Positions 26,365 to 35,190 of a DNA stretch of 64,000 nucleotides are shown here, one piece after another (positions within the stretch are counted from its first letter, which is position 1; each line of letters begins with the position of its first letter). The DNA is from Mycobacteriales bacterium (GTDB taxonomy: Bacteria; Actinomycetota; Actinomycetes; JAFAQI01): positions 1-64,000 of the forward strand of contig DASZRO010000095.1 in NCBI GenBank assembly GCA_035550055.1, given 5' to 3'. The notes below the pieces were generated by a model. It ran no database searches and was not told the origin of the DNA. It saw only the letters and a list, made by a program, of their open reading frames with translations. Both the position numbers and the translations under genes were made by a program.

Positions 26365-27382
26365 GAATCCCCACCATCCCGGCCACGGCACGGCCGGCCG
26401 ACTCGATCTTGTCCGGGTCGATGATGCGTTGCAGCCCACTACCCGACACGAAGTCGTCGAAGGCGGCGAGCGTGCTGAAGCGCGGCTCGTAGCCGAAGTC
26501 CTCGCGCAGGCGCCGGGTGTCGACGCCCCGGCCGAACTGCAGGAAGGCGAGCTGCTCAGGGGAGAAGTCGACGAGGCCGGTACGACGAAACATCGAGCCG
26601 ACGAACGAGACCGCAGGCGAGGGCAGCAGCACGCTGGTGCGACCAGCCCGGCGGATCGCCTGGGAGAGCAGCACCACCCCGTCGCCCGCGACGTTGAAGG
26701 TCCCGCGGTGGTCCTCGACGACGGCCCGTCGTACCACCTCGAGACCGTCCTCGACATGGACGAACTGCAGGCGCGGGTCGAAGCCGAACACCTTCGGCAC
26801 GACCGGCAGGGCGAAGTACCGCGTAAGCGGGGTGTCGATGCTCGGGCCGATGAAGTTCGCGAACCGCAGGAGCGTCACGTCGACGTCGGGGCGGCGCCGG
26901 CCGAGACCGCGTACGTAGCCCTCGACCTCGACCGAGTCCTTCCCGTAGCCCGAGCCCGGCAGCCGGCGAGGCTCCATGTTCTCGGTGAACAGCGCGGGGT
27001 CGCGTGAGGAGGAGCCGTAGACCGCGGTCGTCGACTTGACGACCAGCTTGCGCACGCTGGGGGCCTTCTGGCACGCGGCGAGCAGCTGCATCGTGCCGAT
27101 CACGTTGATCTCTTTCATCGCGGTACGCCCGCCGGCGCCGTACGGCGTCGCGATGACGCTCATGTGGACGACGGTGTCGACGTGCGCCGAGGCGATGACT
27201 TTCGCGATGATCGGGTTGCGGATGTCGGCGCGGACGAACTCGGTCCGGCCGACGTCGGCGCGCGGCGGTACCACGTCGACGCCGATCAGCCGCTCGATCG
27301 AGTCGTCGGCGGACAGCTCCGCCGCCAGCCGCCCCCCGAGGTAACGGGAAACGCCGGTGATCAGGACAACCCGGCCGCTCAC
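26357..27382 (-). CDS. NAD-dependent epimerase/dehydratase family protein (extended SDR)
   Basis: 341 residues. Rossmann glycine motif TGVSRYLGGRLA at the N-terminus and an extended-SDR layout with KSTTAVYGSS. The expected YxxxK is altered: the sequence is GSGYGKDSVE, with Lys two rather than four residues after Tyr. The same form occurs in related actinobacterial proteins as I recall, so it may be a subfamily trait and the protein may bind NAD without classical SDR chemistry. Substrate unknown. It is followed by the acyltransferase gene. Confidence 0.86.
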   Translation of the reverse strand: MSGRVVLITGVSRYLGGRLAAELSADDSIERLIGVDVVPPRADVGRTEFVRADIRNPIIAKVIASAHVDTVVHMSVIATPYGAGGRTAMKEINVIGTMQLLAACQKAPSVRKLVVKSTTAVYGSSSRDPALFTENMEPRRLPGSGYGKDSVEVEGYVRGLGRRRPDVDVTLLRFANFIGPSIDTPLTRYFALPVVPKVFGFDPRLQFVHVEDGLEVVRRAVVEDHRGTFNVAGDGVVLLSQAIRRAGRTSVLLPSPAVSFVGSMFRRTGLVDFSPEQLAFLQFGRGVDTRRLREDFGYEPRFSTLAAFDDFVSGSGLQRIIDPDKIESAGRAVAGMVGIHA

Positions 27383-27410
27383 CCCAAAGAGGGTACGGGC
27401 CCGGGGGTCG

Positions 27411-27509
27411 CTACTTCTTGTTGCGGCGCTGGACGCGAGTCTTCTTGAGCAGCTTGCGGTGCTTCTTCTTCGCCATCCGCTTGCGGCGCTTCTTGATGAC
27501 CGAACCCAC
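27411..27509 (-). CDS. Ribosomal protein bS22 (AURKAIN family)
   Basis: A 32-residue, extremely basic peptide, GTG start at 27509, beginning [16 protein letters not shown] and ending VQRRNKK. This matches bS22, a small-subunit protein found in actinobacterial ribosomes near the decoding region. Too short for usual ORF calling. Upstream AGGAAGAAGG on the minus strand can act as ribosome binding site. It lies between the epimerase gene and the HTH regulator, as in related genomes. Confidence 0.92.
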   Translation of the reverse strand: MGSVIKKRRKRMAKKKHRKLLKKTRVQRRNKK

Positions 27510-27585
27510 GAGGAGCCTTCTTCCTAGCCGATTTCGTTAGCGAACCGGCGGTGAGGTCTCTCGCGTCCGGTCTCTTGCGACGAGG

Positions 27586-27789
27586 CTACCCGGCCTCGAC
27601 GAACGAGTGCCGAAGGTAGTCGTGAACCGCCTGCTCGGGCACTCGCACCGAGCGGCCGACCCGCACGGCGGGCAGCGTCCCGGCGTTCACGAGCCGGTAC
27701 ACGGTCATCTTGGAGACGCGCATCACCGATGCAACCTCAGCGACCGTCAGAAAGCGCAACTCTCCGAGCCGCTCGGCTTCGGTGGCCAT
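27586..27789 (-). CDS. Small excisionase/MerR-like HTH regulator (BldC-like size)
   Basis: 67 residues, essentially a single helix-turn-helix with wing: FLTVAEVASVMRVSKMTVYRL then GTLPAVRVGRSVRVPEQAV. The architecture resembles AlpA/Xis proteins and the Streptomyces developmental regulator BldC. No prophage genes are nearby, so a chromosomal regulator is more likely than a true excisionase. A perfect palindrome (27867-27884) overlaps its likely promoter. Conserved linkage with bS22 and proC in actinobacteria suggests vertical inheritance. Confidence 0.88.
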   Translation of the reverse strand: MATEAERLGELRFLTVAEVASVMRVSKMTVYRLVNAGTLPAVRVGRSVRVPEQAVHDYLRHSFVEAG

Positions 27790-27866
27790 GCGTCAACCGC
27801 CCTCCCACGTGGACGGCGCGCCGGCTTCCCCTCCGGCGCACGCTCCGACCTCGTGCTCAGATGCGA

Positions 27867-27884
27867 CTGTATCGGGAGATACAG
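27867..27884 (-). promoter_or_regulatory. Perfect palindrome over the HTH gene promoter
   Basis: CTGTATCGGGAGATACAG: two 7-base arms separated by 4 bases. Read on the minus strand its far half contains TACAGT, a good -10 hexamer, about 80 bases before the HTH start codon. A dimeric regulator bound here would block transcription. The regulator could be the HTH protein itself; this is inference. Confidence 0.5.
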
Positions 27885-27945
27885 CACCGCGTCACTGTGG
27901 CGGGTGAGGCATTCGGCCGAACGAGTGACGAGCGCCGGCGCAAGA

Positions 27946-29025
27946 TCATTGGTACGGCGGGCGGATCAGGCCCTTGTCGCCGATGCGGGCGGCGTTGCCG
28001 GCGAAGTCCTCCCGGGACAGCGAACGCACCAGCGACAACGACTCGCCACCGAGCGACGGCCGCCCCTCGCTGTCGAGCAGCACGCTCGTGAGCTTGCCGC
28101 CGACAAAGCCGCCGCTGGGACTCAGCGTGACGTGCAGGATCGCCGAGTCCGACAGGACTCCCCCACCACCGAAGTTGTGGAAGTTCGCGAAGTTGCCGAG
28201 GCTGTAGGCGATCAGGTGGCCGCGGTAGAACTCCATCCCGCGCAGCACGTGCGGCCCGCTCGCCAGCACCAGGTCGGCGCCGTCGCGGATCGCCAGGTGC
28301 GCGAAGGCTTGCGGGTTGCCGCGATCCTCGCCGAGGAAGTACTCCTCCTCGCCGGTGACGTGCGTACGGTCCGATCCCTCGGCTCCGGCGTGCATGTAGA
28401 CGACGACGATCGACGCCTCCTTGGCGGCCTCGCGGATCATCGCCGCGGCAGTCTCGAGGTCGAGCAGGTTCGCGTCGTAGTCGTACGGCGCGAACGCCAC
28501 GAACGCGACCTTCTCGCCGGCCGCCTTGACGACGGTGATCTCGCCGGGAAGCCCGGTCTGCGCCATGCCTGCGGCGTGGATCGCACGGACGGTCTGCTCC
28601 TGCCCGGCCCTGCCGTAGTCGAACGAGTGGTTGTTGGCGTCGTTGAGGATCGTGAACCCGTCGTTCGCGAGGTAGCGGGCGAACCGCGGCGGGTTGCGGA
28701 AGGCGAAGCACTCGTCGTCGTGGGGCGGGCACTTGCTCGTCGAGGCGGTCGTCAAGGTGCCCTCGAGGTTGCCGAAGACGATCTGCGATCCGGCGGTCAG
28801 CGCGTGGTCGATGGGGTCGAGGTAGTGCCCCGGGTCGGGAGCCAGTGACGGTGTGTTGCCGAGGATCGTGTCGCCGACTGCGGCGATCGTGATGGTGCCG
28901 GTCGCCGCCGCCGGTGCAGGCGTCGAGGTCGGCGCCGGTGTGGCGTCTCCCAGTCCGGCGCCACACGCCAGGCCGCCGGCCACGAGCGAGGCGGTCATCG
29001 CGCCACGCACCAGGTAGGTCTTCAT
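27946..29025 (-). CDS. CapA-like metallophosphatase-fold protein (PGA_cap domain), exported
   Basis: 359 residues. N-terminal signal region (MKTYLVRGAMTASLVAGG) with a cysteine at 21 that could be lipidated though the lipobox is imperfect, a Thr/Pro/Ala linker, then a CapA domain: AAVGDTILGN, FGNLEGTL, NDANNHSFDYG, VYMHAGAE, ASGPHVLRG, AYSLGNFANF. These are the metal-binding motifs of the calcineurin-like CapA family, involved in poly-gamma-glutamate capsule systems in Bacillus. No capB/capC is present, so capsule function is not implied. The ATG overlaps the acuC stop (ATGA). Confidence 0.88.
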   Translation of the reverse strand: MKTYLVRGAMTASLVAGGLACGAGLGDATPAPTSTPAPAAATGTITIAAVGDTILGNTPSLAPDPGHYLDPIDHALTAGSQIVFGNLEGTLTTASTSKCPPHDDECFAFRNPPRFARYLANDGFTILNDANNHSFDYGRAGQEQTVRAIHAAGMAQTGLPGEITVVKAAGEKVAFVAFAPYDYDANLLDLETAAAMIREAAKEASIVVVYMHAGAEGSDRTHVTGEEEYFLGEDRGNPQAFAHLAIRDGADLVLASGPHVLRGMEFYRGHLIAYSLGNFANFHNFGGGGVLSDSAILHVTLSPSGGFVGGKLTSVLLDSEGRPSLGGESLSLVRSLSREDFAGNAARIGDKGLIRPPYQ

Positions 29026-30092
29026 CGGACTGCTTCCACGAGGTCGGACATCGTCTGCGGCGCCTGCCTGCCGGTTCGTTCGCAGACGAGGTCGCGCCAC
29101 GTGGCAGGGGTCGGCGTCGCAAGGTCGATCGGTACGCCGGTTGCGACCGCCAGCAGGTGCGCCCAGCTGCGAGGCACCACCTGGACCAGCTCGTATCCAC
29201 CACCGCCGGTTGCCAGCCACCGGCCGTCGCAGAGCTCGTGCGCGAGGTCGTGCACCTTCGCGTGCGCAGCGCGCTGACCGTCGACGGTCAGCGCGAGGTT
29301 GGCGAGCGGGTCGAGCCGGTGGGTGTCGCACCCATGCTGGCTGACGAGGAACTGCGGCTGAAACGCGCGCAACGCGTCGGGTACGACCGCGTCGAACTCA
29401 CGATGCCACGCCTCGTCGTCGACCCCTGGCGCGAACGGGATGTTGACGGCGCTGCCGCGAGCGTTCGGACCGCCGGTCTCGTCGGCGAAGCCGGTGCCGG
29501 GAAACAGAGTGCGACCGGACTCGTGGAGGCTGACGGTGAGCACCCGCGGGTCGTCCCAGAACAGCGCCTGCACGCCGTCCCCGTGATGGACGTCGATGTC
29601 GACGTACGCAACCCGCTCGTAACCCTGCGCCAGCAACCAGGCGATCGCGACGGCCGGATCGTTGTAGACGCAGAACCCGGACGCCCGTGAGCGCATCGCG
29701 TGGTGCAGGCCGCCGGAGATGCTCACACCGTGGTCGGCGTCGCCGGCAACGACGGCACGCGCCGCCGCGACAGTGGCACCGGCCACCAGAGCGCTCGCGC
29801 CGTGCATGTCGCAGAACACTGGGTCGTCCGGCGTACCCAGGCCGTGAGCCGGATCAGGCGCCAAGGACTGGCCCGCCCGGCGGACCGCCTCGACGTAGGC
29901 CGCGGAGTGCACCGGTTCGAGCAACGCGTCGTCGGCGGCGTCGAACCCGATCAGCTCGACGCGGTCGAGCACCCCGAGGTCTCGCGCCAGCGCCATCGTG
30001 AGCTCGACGCGAACCGGGTTGAGCGGATGGGAGGGGCCGAAGTCGTACTCCAGCAGCCGTTCGTCCCACGCGGCGGCGACCGAGCAGGTCAC
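29022..30092 (-). CDS. acuC: AcuC-type histone-deacetylase-family enzyme
   Basis: 356 residues from GTG 30092, which overlaps the proC stop. HDAC fold motifs are all present: active-site His pair in GGLHHAMRS, zinc ligands in DIDVHHGDGVQ and QHGCDTH, and the catalytic Tyr region GGGGYE. AcuC removes acetyl groups from lysines, in Bacillus reactivating acetyl-CoA synthetase; targets here are unknown. The operon context with proC and a TIM-barrel enzyme is conserved in actinobacteria but does not reveal a substrate. Confidence 0.93.
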   Translation of the reverse strand: MTCSVAAAWDERLLEYDFGPSHPLNPVRVELTMALARDLGVLDRVELIGFDAADDALLEPVHSAAYVEAVRRAGQSLAPDPAHGLGTPDDPVFCDMHGASALVAGATVAAARAVVAGDADHGVSISGGLHHAMRSRASGFCVYNDPAVAIAWLLAQGYERVAYVDIDVHHGDGVQALFWDDPRVLTVSLHESGRTLFPGTGFADETGGPNARGSAVNIPFAPGVDDEAWHREFDAVVPDALRAFQPQFLVSQHGCDTHRLDPLANLALTVDGQRAAHAKVHDLAHELCDGRWLATGGGGYELVQVVPRSWAHLLAVATGVPIDLATPTPATWRDLVCERTGRQAPQTMSDLVEAVR

Positions 30093-30898
30093 GTCAGCTC
30101 GACGGCGAGCTCTCGCGACCGGTCGCGGCAAGCCTGCATGCCGGCCGCGATGGCCTGTCGGATTCCCATCTCGTCAAAGGTGCGGATCGCCGCAGCGGTC
30201 GTGCCGTTCGGGCTGGTGACGTTCTCGCGAAGCGTCGTCGGGTCGTCACCGGAGTCGCGCATCATCGCCGCCGCTCCCGTCACGGTCTGGATCGCCAGGT
30301 CCTGCGCGACGTCTTTGTCCAGCCCGAGCGCAACGCCCGCCGCGACCATCGACTCGACGACGTAGAAGAAGTACGCCGGCCCGCTTCCCGACACCGCCGT
30401 CACGGCGTCGAGGTGGTCCTCGTCGACCCGGATGACCTTGCCCACGGTGGCGAGCAGCGCCTCTGCCCTCGCCAAATGCTCCTCGCCGGCGTTCGTGCCC
30501 GGCGCCACCGCACTCATGGCCTCGTTGACCAACGCCGGCGTGTTCGGCATGACGCGGACGAGCGCGGTGCCGGCCGGCAGATGTTGCTCGAGCGTCGCGC
30601 AGGACAACCCAGCGACGATCGAGATCACCAGCTTGCCGGCCGCGCCCAGCGTCGACACCTCGTCGAGCAGAGCCGTCGTCTCCGCCGGCTTCACGGCGAC
30701 GAGCAACGTGTCGGCACGTCCGAGGGCGCCGGCCACGTCGTGTCGGGCGATGCCGTACTGCTCGGCGACGTAGGCCGCGCGGTCGTCGTACCGCTCGACG
30801 AAGACGACGTCATCCGCGTCGTACCCGGACCGGAGCAGGCCCGAGATCAGCGCCTCGCCCATCTTCCCCGCGCCGAGGAACGCGACCGTCGAAGCCAT
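30089..30898 (-). CDS. proC: Pyrroline-5-carboxylate reductase
   Basis: 269 residues, usual length. N-terminal NAD(P)H-binding FLGAGKMGEAL, the central MPNTPALV, and the C-terminal signature AVSGSGPAYFF with TVTGAAAMM. Last step of proline biosynthesis. The start is ATG 30898. It lies 28 bp downstream of the TIM-barrel gene and overlaps acuC by four bases. Confidence 0.96.
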   Translation of the reverse strand: MASTVAFLGAGKMGEALISGLLRSGYDADDVVFVERYDDRAAYVAEQYGIARHDVAGALGRADTLLVAVKPAETTALLDEVSTLGAAGKLVISIVAGLSCATLEQHLPAGTALVRVMPNTPALVNEAMSAVAPGTNAGEEHLARAEALLATVGKVIRVDEDHLDAVTAVSGSGPAYFFYVVESMVAAGVALGLDKDVAQDLAIQTVTGAAAMMRDSGDDPTTLRENVTSPNGTTAAAIRTFDEMGIRQAIAAGMQACRDRSRELAVELT

Positions 30899-30926
30899 GC
30901 CGCGATCCTCGCAGATCGGGTGCGGG

Positions 30927-31751
30927 CTAGGCGCTCGATTCGTCGGCGGCGACCGGAGCCGCGAGGTGCAGCCTGGTGAAGGCGAGCGCCTCCGCGACGT
31001 CGGACTCACGCTCGATGCGGTCGTCAGCACGACGGGTGTTGATCTCCACCACGACCGTGCCGTTGAAGCCGTTGACCGCGAGCTGCTCCAGCAGCTCGGC
31101 GCACGGCTGCGCGCCACGGCCCGGGACGAGATGCTCGTCGCGGGCGCTGCCCATGCCGTCCGCGATGTGGATGTGAGCGAGGCGATCGCCCATGCGCGCA
31201 GCCATCTCGAGTGCGTCGTTCTGCGAGACGGCGGTGTGGGAGAGGTCCAGGGTGAAGTGACGGAAGTCCTCTTCGCTCGGGTCGTAGTCGGGCGAGTACG
31301 GAACGACGGACCGGCCGCGGGCACGCAACGGGAACATGTTCTCGACGGCAAAGCGAACGTCGGTCTCGTTGGCCATTCGTTCGATGCCTTCGATGAAGTC
31401 ACGGGCGTACTCGCGCTGCCAGCGAAACGGCGGGTGTACGACGACCGTGGGCGACTGCAACGCCTCGGCGACCGCCTGTGCCTTCACGAGCTTCCCCCAT
31501 GGCTCGGTGCCCCAGACGGTGCGCGTGATGATCAGGCAGGGCGCGTGGACGGCGAGGATCGCGATGCCGTGGTAGTCCGACAGCTTGCGCAGCGCCTCGA
31601 CGTCCTGGCTGACCGGGTCGGGGGTGACCATCACCTCGACCCCGTCGTACCCGAGCCGAGCGGCCATCTCGAACGCGGCAGCCGTCGACTCCGGATAGAC
31701 GGACGCGGTCGACAAGGCCACCTTCGCGTCCGGCACCTTGACGACTGTCAC
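30927..31751 (-). CDS. Sugar phosphate isomerase/epimerase-like TIM-barrel protein (AP endonuclease 2 fold)
   Basis: 274 residues from GTG 31751. Xylose-isomerase-like TIM barrel with conserved metal-site residues in [30 protein letters not shown] and VVEINT. Members act on sugars, inositol derivatives or abasic DNA; the substrate cannot be told. First gene of the run ending in capA. It is divergent from the Cys-rich gene at 31809, leaving only 57 bp for both promoters. Confidence 0.87.
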   Translation of the reverse strand: MTVVKVPDAKVALSTASVYPESTAAAFEMAARLGYDGVEVMVTPDPVSQDVEALRKLSDYHGIAILAVHAPCLIITRTVWGTEPWGKLVKAQAVAEALQSPTVVVHPPFRWQREYARDFIEGIERMANETDVRFAVENMFPLRARGRSVVPYSPDYDPSEEDFRHFTLDLSHTAVSQNDALEMAARMGDRLAHIHIADGMGSARDEHLVPGRGAQPCAELLEQLAVNGFNGTVVVEINTRRADDRIERESDVAEALAFTRLHLAAPVAADESSA

Positions 31752-31808
31752 GACGTCAAAGCCTAGGCCCGTGGCGGCCGGCGGTGCCGATCGCCGTAGG
31801 GTTGTCCG

Positions 31809-32537
31809 GTGCCCGAGGTAGATCTGGATTTCCCGCGACAGTGGGTCGAGTTCGCCGACCCGGCGGACGCCGACCAGATCTTCCGCTGCGACCTCACCTG
31901 GCTGCTGTCGCGCTGGACGTGCATCTTCGGCAACGGCTGCAAGGGCATCGTCAAGGGCCGCAAGGACGACGGCTGTTGCACGCACGGCGCACACTTCTCG
32001 GACAAGGCCGACGAGAAGAAGACGAAGAAGTACGCGAAGGCGCTGAGTGCCGAGGAATGGCAGTACCGCGACGAGGGGCTGAAGAACGGCGTCACTGAGC
32101 TGGAGGACGGCGCCGCCAAGACCCGCGTGTACAAGGGCGCCTGCGTCTTCCTCAACCGGCCGGGCTTTCCCGGCGGGCAGGGCTGCGCCCTGCACCTGCA
32201 CGCCCTCAACATCGGCAAGAACCCGCTGGTGACCAAACCGGACGTCTGCTGGCAGCTGCCGATCCGGCGTACCTACGACAAGCGGGTCCGCCCCGACGAC
32301 ACCGAGGTCCAGGTCGTCTCGATCGGCGAGTACGACCGGCGCGGCTGGGGTCCCGGTGGTCACGACCTCAACTGGTACTGCACCGGCGCCACCGAGGCCC
32401 ACGTGGGCGAGGAGCCGGTGTATGTGAGCAACGCCCCGGAGCTCATCGAGCTGATGGGGCAGCCGGCCTACGACGTACTCGCCGAGATCTGCGAGGCCAA
32501 CCTCGCCGGCCGCTTCACCGCCCACCCCGCCGACTGA
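31809..32537 (+). CDS. Conserved Cys-rich protein of unknown function
   Basis: 242 residues, GTG start. The N-terminal part carries cysteines in [16 protein letters not shown] and DDGCCTHG, a spacing that recalls metal-chelating CxxCxxCC proteins (YkgJ/DUF3109-like). Histidines and further cysteines occur later ([22 protein letters not shown]). Probably binds zinc or an iron centre; no enzymatic motif is recognised. It is soluble, with no signal peptide or membrane segment. It precedes radA by 128 bp, but a large hairpin lies between, so co-transcription is doubtful. Confidence 0.8.
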   Translation: MPEVDLDFPRQWVEFADPADADQIFRCDLTWLLSRWTCIFGNGCKGIVKGRKDDGCCTHGAHFSDKADEKKTKKYAKALSAEEWQYRDEGLKNGVTELEDGAAKTRVYKGACVFLNRPGFPGGQGCALHLHALNIGKNPLVTKPDVCWQLPIRRTYDKRVRPDDTEVQVVSIGEYDRRGWGPGGHDLNWYCTGATEAHVGEEPVYVSNAPELIELMGQPAYDVLAEICEANLAGRFTAHPAD

Positions 32538-32540
32538 CCA

Positions 32541-32629
32541 GCAACGCTCCTTAGCTGGGGCAATCCGCCCAGCGACGCTGCGTTGCTGGGGGGAATGGCC
32601 CAGCAACGCAGCGTCGCTGGGCGCGTTGC
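32541..32629. terminator. Nested long hairpin between Cys-rich gene and radA
   Basis: A perfect 25-bp stem (32566-32590 with 32599-32623) around an 8-base loop, flanked by a second pairing of GCAACGC (32541-32547) with GCGTTGC (32623-32629). The 9-mer CCAGCAACG occurs both near 32538 and inside the right arm. Probably terminates the upstream gene. There is no T-run. Confidence 0.7.
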
Positions 32630-32665
32630 GGGGAAGTGTCGCCGGTGCGCCTTACCGTCTCAGCC

Positions 32666-34027
32666 ATGGCGTCGAAGGCGGCCGCGCGGCCTGCATACCG
32701 GTGTGACGAGTGCGGCGTCGAGGTCGCCAAATGGGTGGGGCGCTGCCCGGAGTGCCAGGCATGGGGCACGATCAGCGAGGCCGGCGCGAGGCCGGGCCTC
32801 AGTGTCGTCGCCGGCCCGGTGTCGGCTCCCGCCAGACCGATCGCCGAGGTCGAGGAAGGGTCCGCCCGGCACCGCGCTACCGGTGAGGCCGAGCTCGACC
32901 GGGTGCTCGGCGGCGGGCTGGTCCCGGGCTCGGTCGTGCTGCTCGCGGGGGAACCCGGCGTCGGCAAGTCGACGTTGCTGATCAGCGCGGCGGCCAGGAT
33001 CGCGGAGAGCGGTCGGCGCTGCCTCGTCGTGACCGGCGAGGAGTCGGCGGCCCAGGTACGCCTGCGGGCCGGACGGATCGGCGCCCTCGCCGACGACCTC
33101 TATCTCGCCGCCGAAACCGAGCTCTCCGCGCTGCTCGGCCACGTCGAGACGGTCAACCCCGACGTCCTCGTCGTCGACTCGGTCCAGACGATCGGATCGG
33201 CGGACGTCGACGGAGCGGCCGGCGGCGTCGCGCAGGTTCGCGAGGTCGCGGCCGCCATCATCCGGTTGGCGAAGGCCCGTGGGATGGCGACGATTCTGGT
33301 CGGCCACGTCACCAAGGACGGCGCGGTCGCCGGCCCTCGCACCCTCGAACACCTGGTGGACGTGGTCTTGTCGTTCGAAGGAGACCGCCACTCGCGGCTG
33401 CGACTCGTACGCACCGTGAAGAACCGGTTCGGGCCGGCGGACGAGGTGGGGTGCTTCAACCTCACCGACGACGGCATCGTCGGTCTGCCCGACCCGTCCG
33501 GCCTGTTCCTCTCGCACGGCAGCAACCCCGTGCCCGGGACCTGCGTGACGGTCACGATGGAGGGCCGGCGCGCACTGGTCGCAGAGGTGCAAGCACTCGT
33601 GATGACCACCGATCTGCCCAACCCTCGACGGGCGACCAGCGGCGTCGACGCGGCCCGGTTGGCGATGCTGCTCGCGGTGCTGCAACGCCGGGCCAACCTG
33701 GCGTTCTTCAAGCGAGACGTCTACGCCGCGACGGTCGGCGGCGTACGAATCGACGACCCCGCCTCAGATTTGTCGCTCGCGCTCGCGCTGGCCAGCACGT
33801 TCCTCAACGTCGCGGTACTGCCCGGCCTTGTCGCGATCGGCGAGGTAGGGCTCGCCGGGGAGATCCGGCCGGTCTCCGGCGTACGCGGCCGGCTGGTCGA
33901 AGCGGCCCGACTGGGTTTCACGACGGCCCTCGTCCCGCCGCGATGCGGCTCGGACGCCGCGGGCATCCGCGCGATCGAGGTCAGCGACGTCATGGACGCG
34001 GTACGCCGGGTGTGGCCTGACGCCTAG
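32666..34027 (+). CDS. radA: DNA repair protein RadA
   Basis: 453 residues. N-terminal C4 zinc finger (CDECG and CPECQ), RecA-type ATPase with Walker A GEPGVGKST, the RadA-specific KNRFG motif, and a C-terminal Lon-like domain. RadA is a hexameric helicase that extends D-loops during recombination. The start is ATG 32666, where the zinc finger begins nine residues in. It is followed by disA after 74 bp, a pairing known in Bacillus and many actinobacteria, where RadA restrains DisA. Confidence 0.97.
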   Translation: MASKAAARPAYRCDECGVEVAKWVGRCPECQAWGTISEAGARPGLSVVAGPVSAPARPIAEVEEGSARHRATGEAELDRVLGGGLVPGSVVLLAGEPGVGKSTLLISAAARIAESGRRCLVVTGEESAAQVRLRAGRIGALADDLYLAAETELSALLGHVETVNPDVLVVDSVQTIGSADVDGAAGGVAQVREVAAAIIRLAKARGMATILVGHVTKDGAVAGPRTLEHLVDVVLSFEGDRHSRLRLVRTVKNRFGPADEVGCFNLTDDGIVGLPDPSGLFLSHGSNPVPGTCVTVTMEGRRALVAEVQALVMTTDLPNPRRATSGVDAARLAMLLAVLQRRANLAFFKRDVYAATVGGVRIDDPASDLSLALALASTFLNVAVLPGLVAIGEVGLAGEIRPVSGVRGRLVEAARLGFTTALVPPRCGSDAAGIRAIEVSDVMDAVRRVWPDA

Positions 34028-34101
34028 CTCGCCGGACGAAGATCGACAACGATCACCGGCCCCACCAATAGACTCGCTCGTCGAGCGAATCGAGGAATGA
34101 C

Positions 34102-35190
34102 GTGGCACCCGAGCGCGCCGAAGGCGATCTGCTGCGGGCGACCCTTGCCAAAGTCGCGCCGGGCACCCAGCTTCGCGACGGCCTCGAGCGGATCCTGCGC
34201 GGTCACACTGGCGCGCTGATCGTCCTCGGTCACGACAAGGTCGTCGAGGGAATCTGCACCGGCGGGTTCCCGCTCGACGTCGAGTTCGCCGCGACCCGGC
34301 TGCGCGAGCTGGCGAAGATGGATGGCGCCATCGTCCTCGACGACGGCCTCACCCGGATCCTTCGCGCCGCGACACACCTGGTGCCCGACCCGTCGATCCC
34401 GACCGAAGAGTCCGGCACTCGCCACCGTACGGCGGAGCGGGTGGCGCGCCAGACCGGCTACCCGGTGATCAGCGTCAGCCAGTCGATGCGGATCATCGCG
34501 CTCTACGTCGAGGGCCGGCGCTACGTGCTCGACGACTCCGCGGCGATCCTGTCGCGTGCCAACCAGGCCCTCGCCACGCTCGAGCGGTACAAGCTGCGCC
34601 TCGACGAGGTGAGCGGCACGCTCTCGGCGCTCGAGATCGAAGACCTCGTCACCGTCCGCGACGCCGTCGTCGTGACCCAGCGCCTCGAGATGGTGCTGCG
34701 GATCGCCTCGGAGATCGACGGGTACGTCGTCGAGCTCGGCACCGACGGCCGACTGCTCGCGTTGCAGCGGGACGAGCTGATGGCCGGGGTGATCCAGGAA
34801 CGCGAGCTGGTGGTGCGCGACTACATGCCGCTGCCACACGGCCGCAAGCCGCGAACCGCCGAGCACGTCCTCGCCGAGCTCGACGCACTGTCCGGCGTCG
34901 ACCTGCTCGACCTCGAGGTGATCGCTCGGGTGTGCGGGCTCGGCAGCGCCGCCGACGTGCTCGACACCCCGGTGTCCCCGCGCGGCTACCGGCTGCTCGC
35001 GAGAGTGCCGCGGCTGCCGTCGGCCGTCATCGACCGGCTCGTCGACCATTTCGGCGGACTGCAGAAGCTGCTCTCGGCCACCATCGACGACTTGCAGCTG
35101 GTCGAGGGCGTCGGCGAGACCCGGGCCCGGTCGGTCCGCGAGGGCCTGTCGCGGCTGGCGGAATCCTCAATCCTGGAGCGGTACGTATAG
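34102..35190 (+). CDS. disA: DNA integrity scanning diadenylate cyclase DisA
   Basis: 362 residues, GTG start with GAGGAA before it. N-terminal diadenylate cyclase domain with DGAIVLDDG and RHRTAER, the two catalytic motifs; a helical spine; and a C-terminal helix-hairpin-helix region ([16 protein letters not shown]) for branched DNA. It makes c-di-AMP from two ATP and stalls at DNA lesions. No c-di-AMP riboswitch or phosphodiesterase is visible here. The last 24 bases overlap the 3' end of the convergent esterase gene. Confidence 0.97.
   Translation: MAPERAEGDLLRATLAKVAPGTQLRDGLERILRGHTGALIVLGHDKVVEGICTGGFPLDVEFAATRLRELAKMDGAIVLDDGLTRILRAATHLVPDPSIPTEESGTRHRTAERVARQTGYPVISVSQSMRIIALYVEGRRYVLDDSAAILSRANQALATLERYKLRLDEVSGTLSALEIEDLVTVRDAVVVTQRLEMVLRIASEIDGYVVELGTDGRLLALQRDELMAGVIQERELVVRDYMPLPHGRKPRTAEHVLAELDALSGVDLLDLEVIARVCGLGSAADVLDTPVSPRGYRLLARVPRLPSAVIDRLVDHFGGLQKLLSATIDDLQLVEGVGETRARSVREGLSRLAESSILERYV

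Noticed and set aside
27586-27789. Excisionase of an integrated element
   Set aside because: No integrase, att repeats or phage genes nearby; conserved chromosomal context with bS22 and proC.
27946-29025. Capsule (poly-gamma-glutamate) biosynthesis cluster
   Set aside because: Only a CapA-like domain is present; no capB, capC or capE.
32541-32629. CRISPR-like repeats with CCAGCAACG units
   Set aside because: Only one nested palindrome, no regular spacers and no cas genes.
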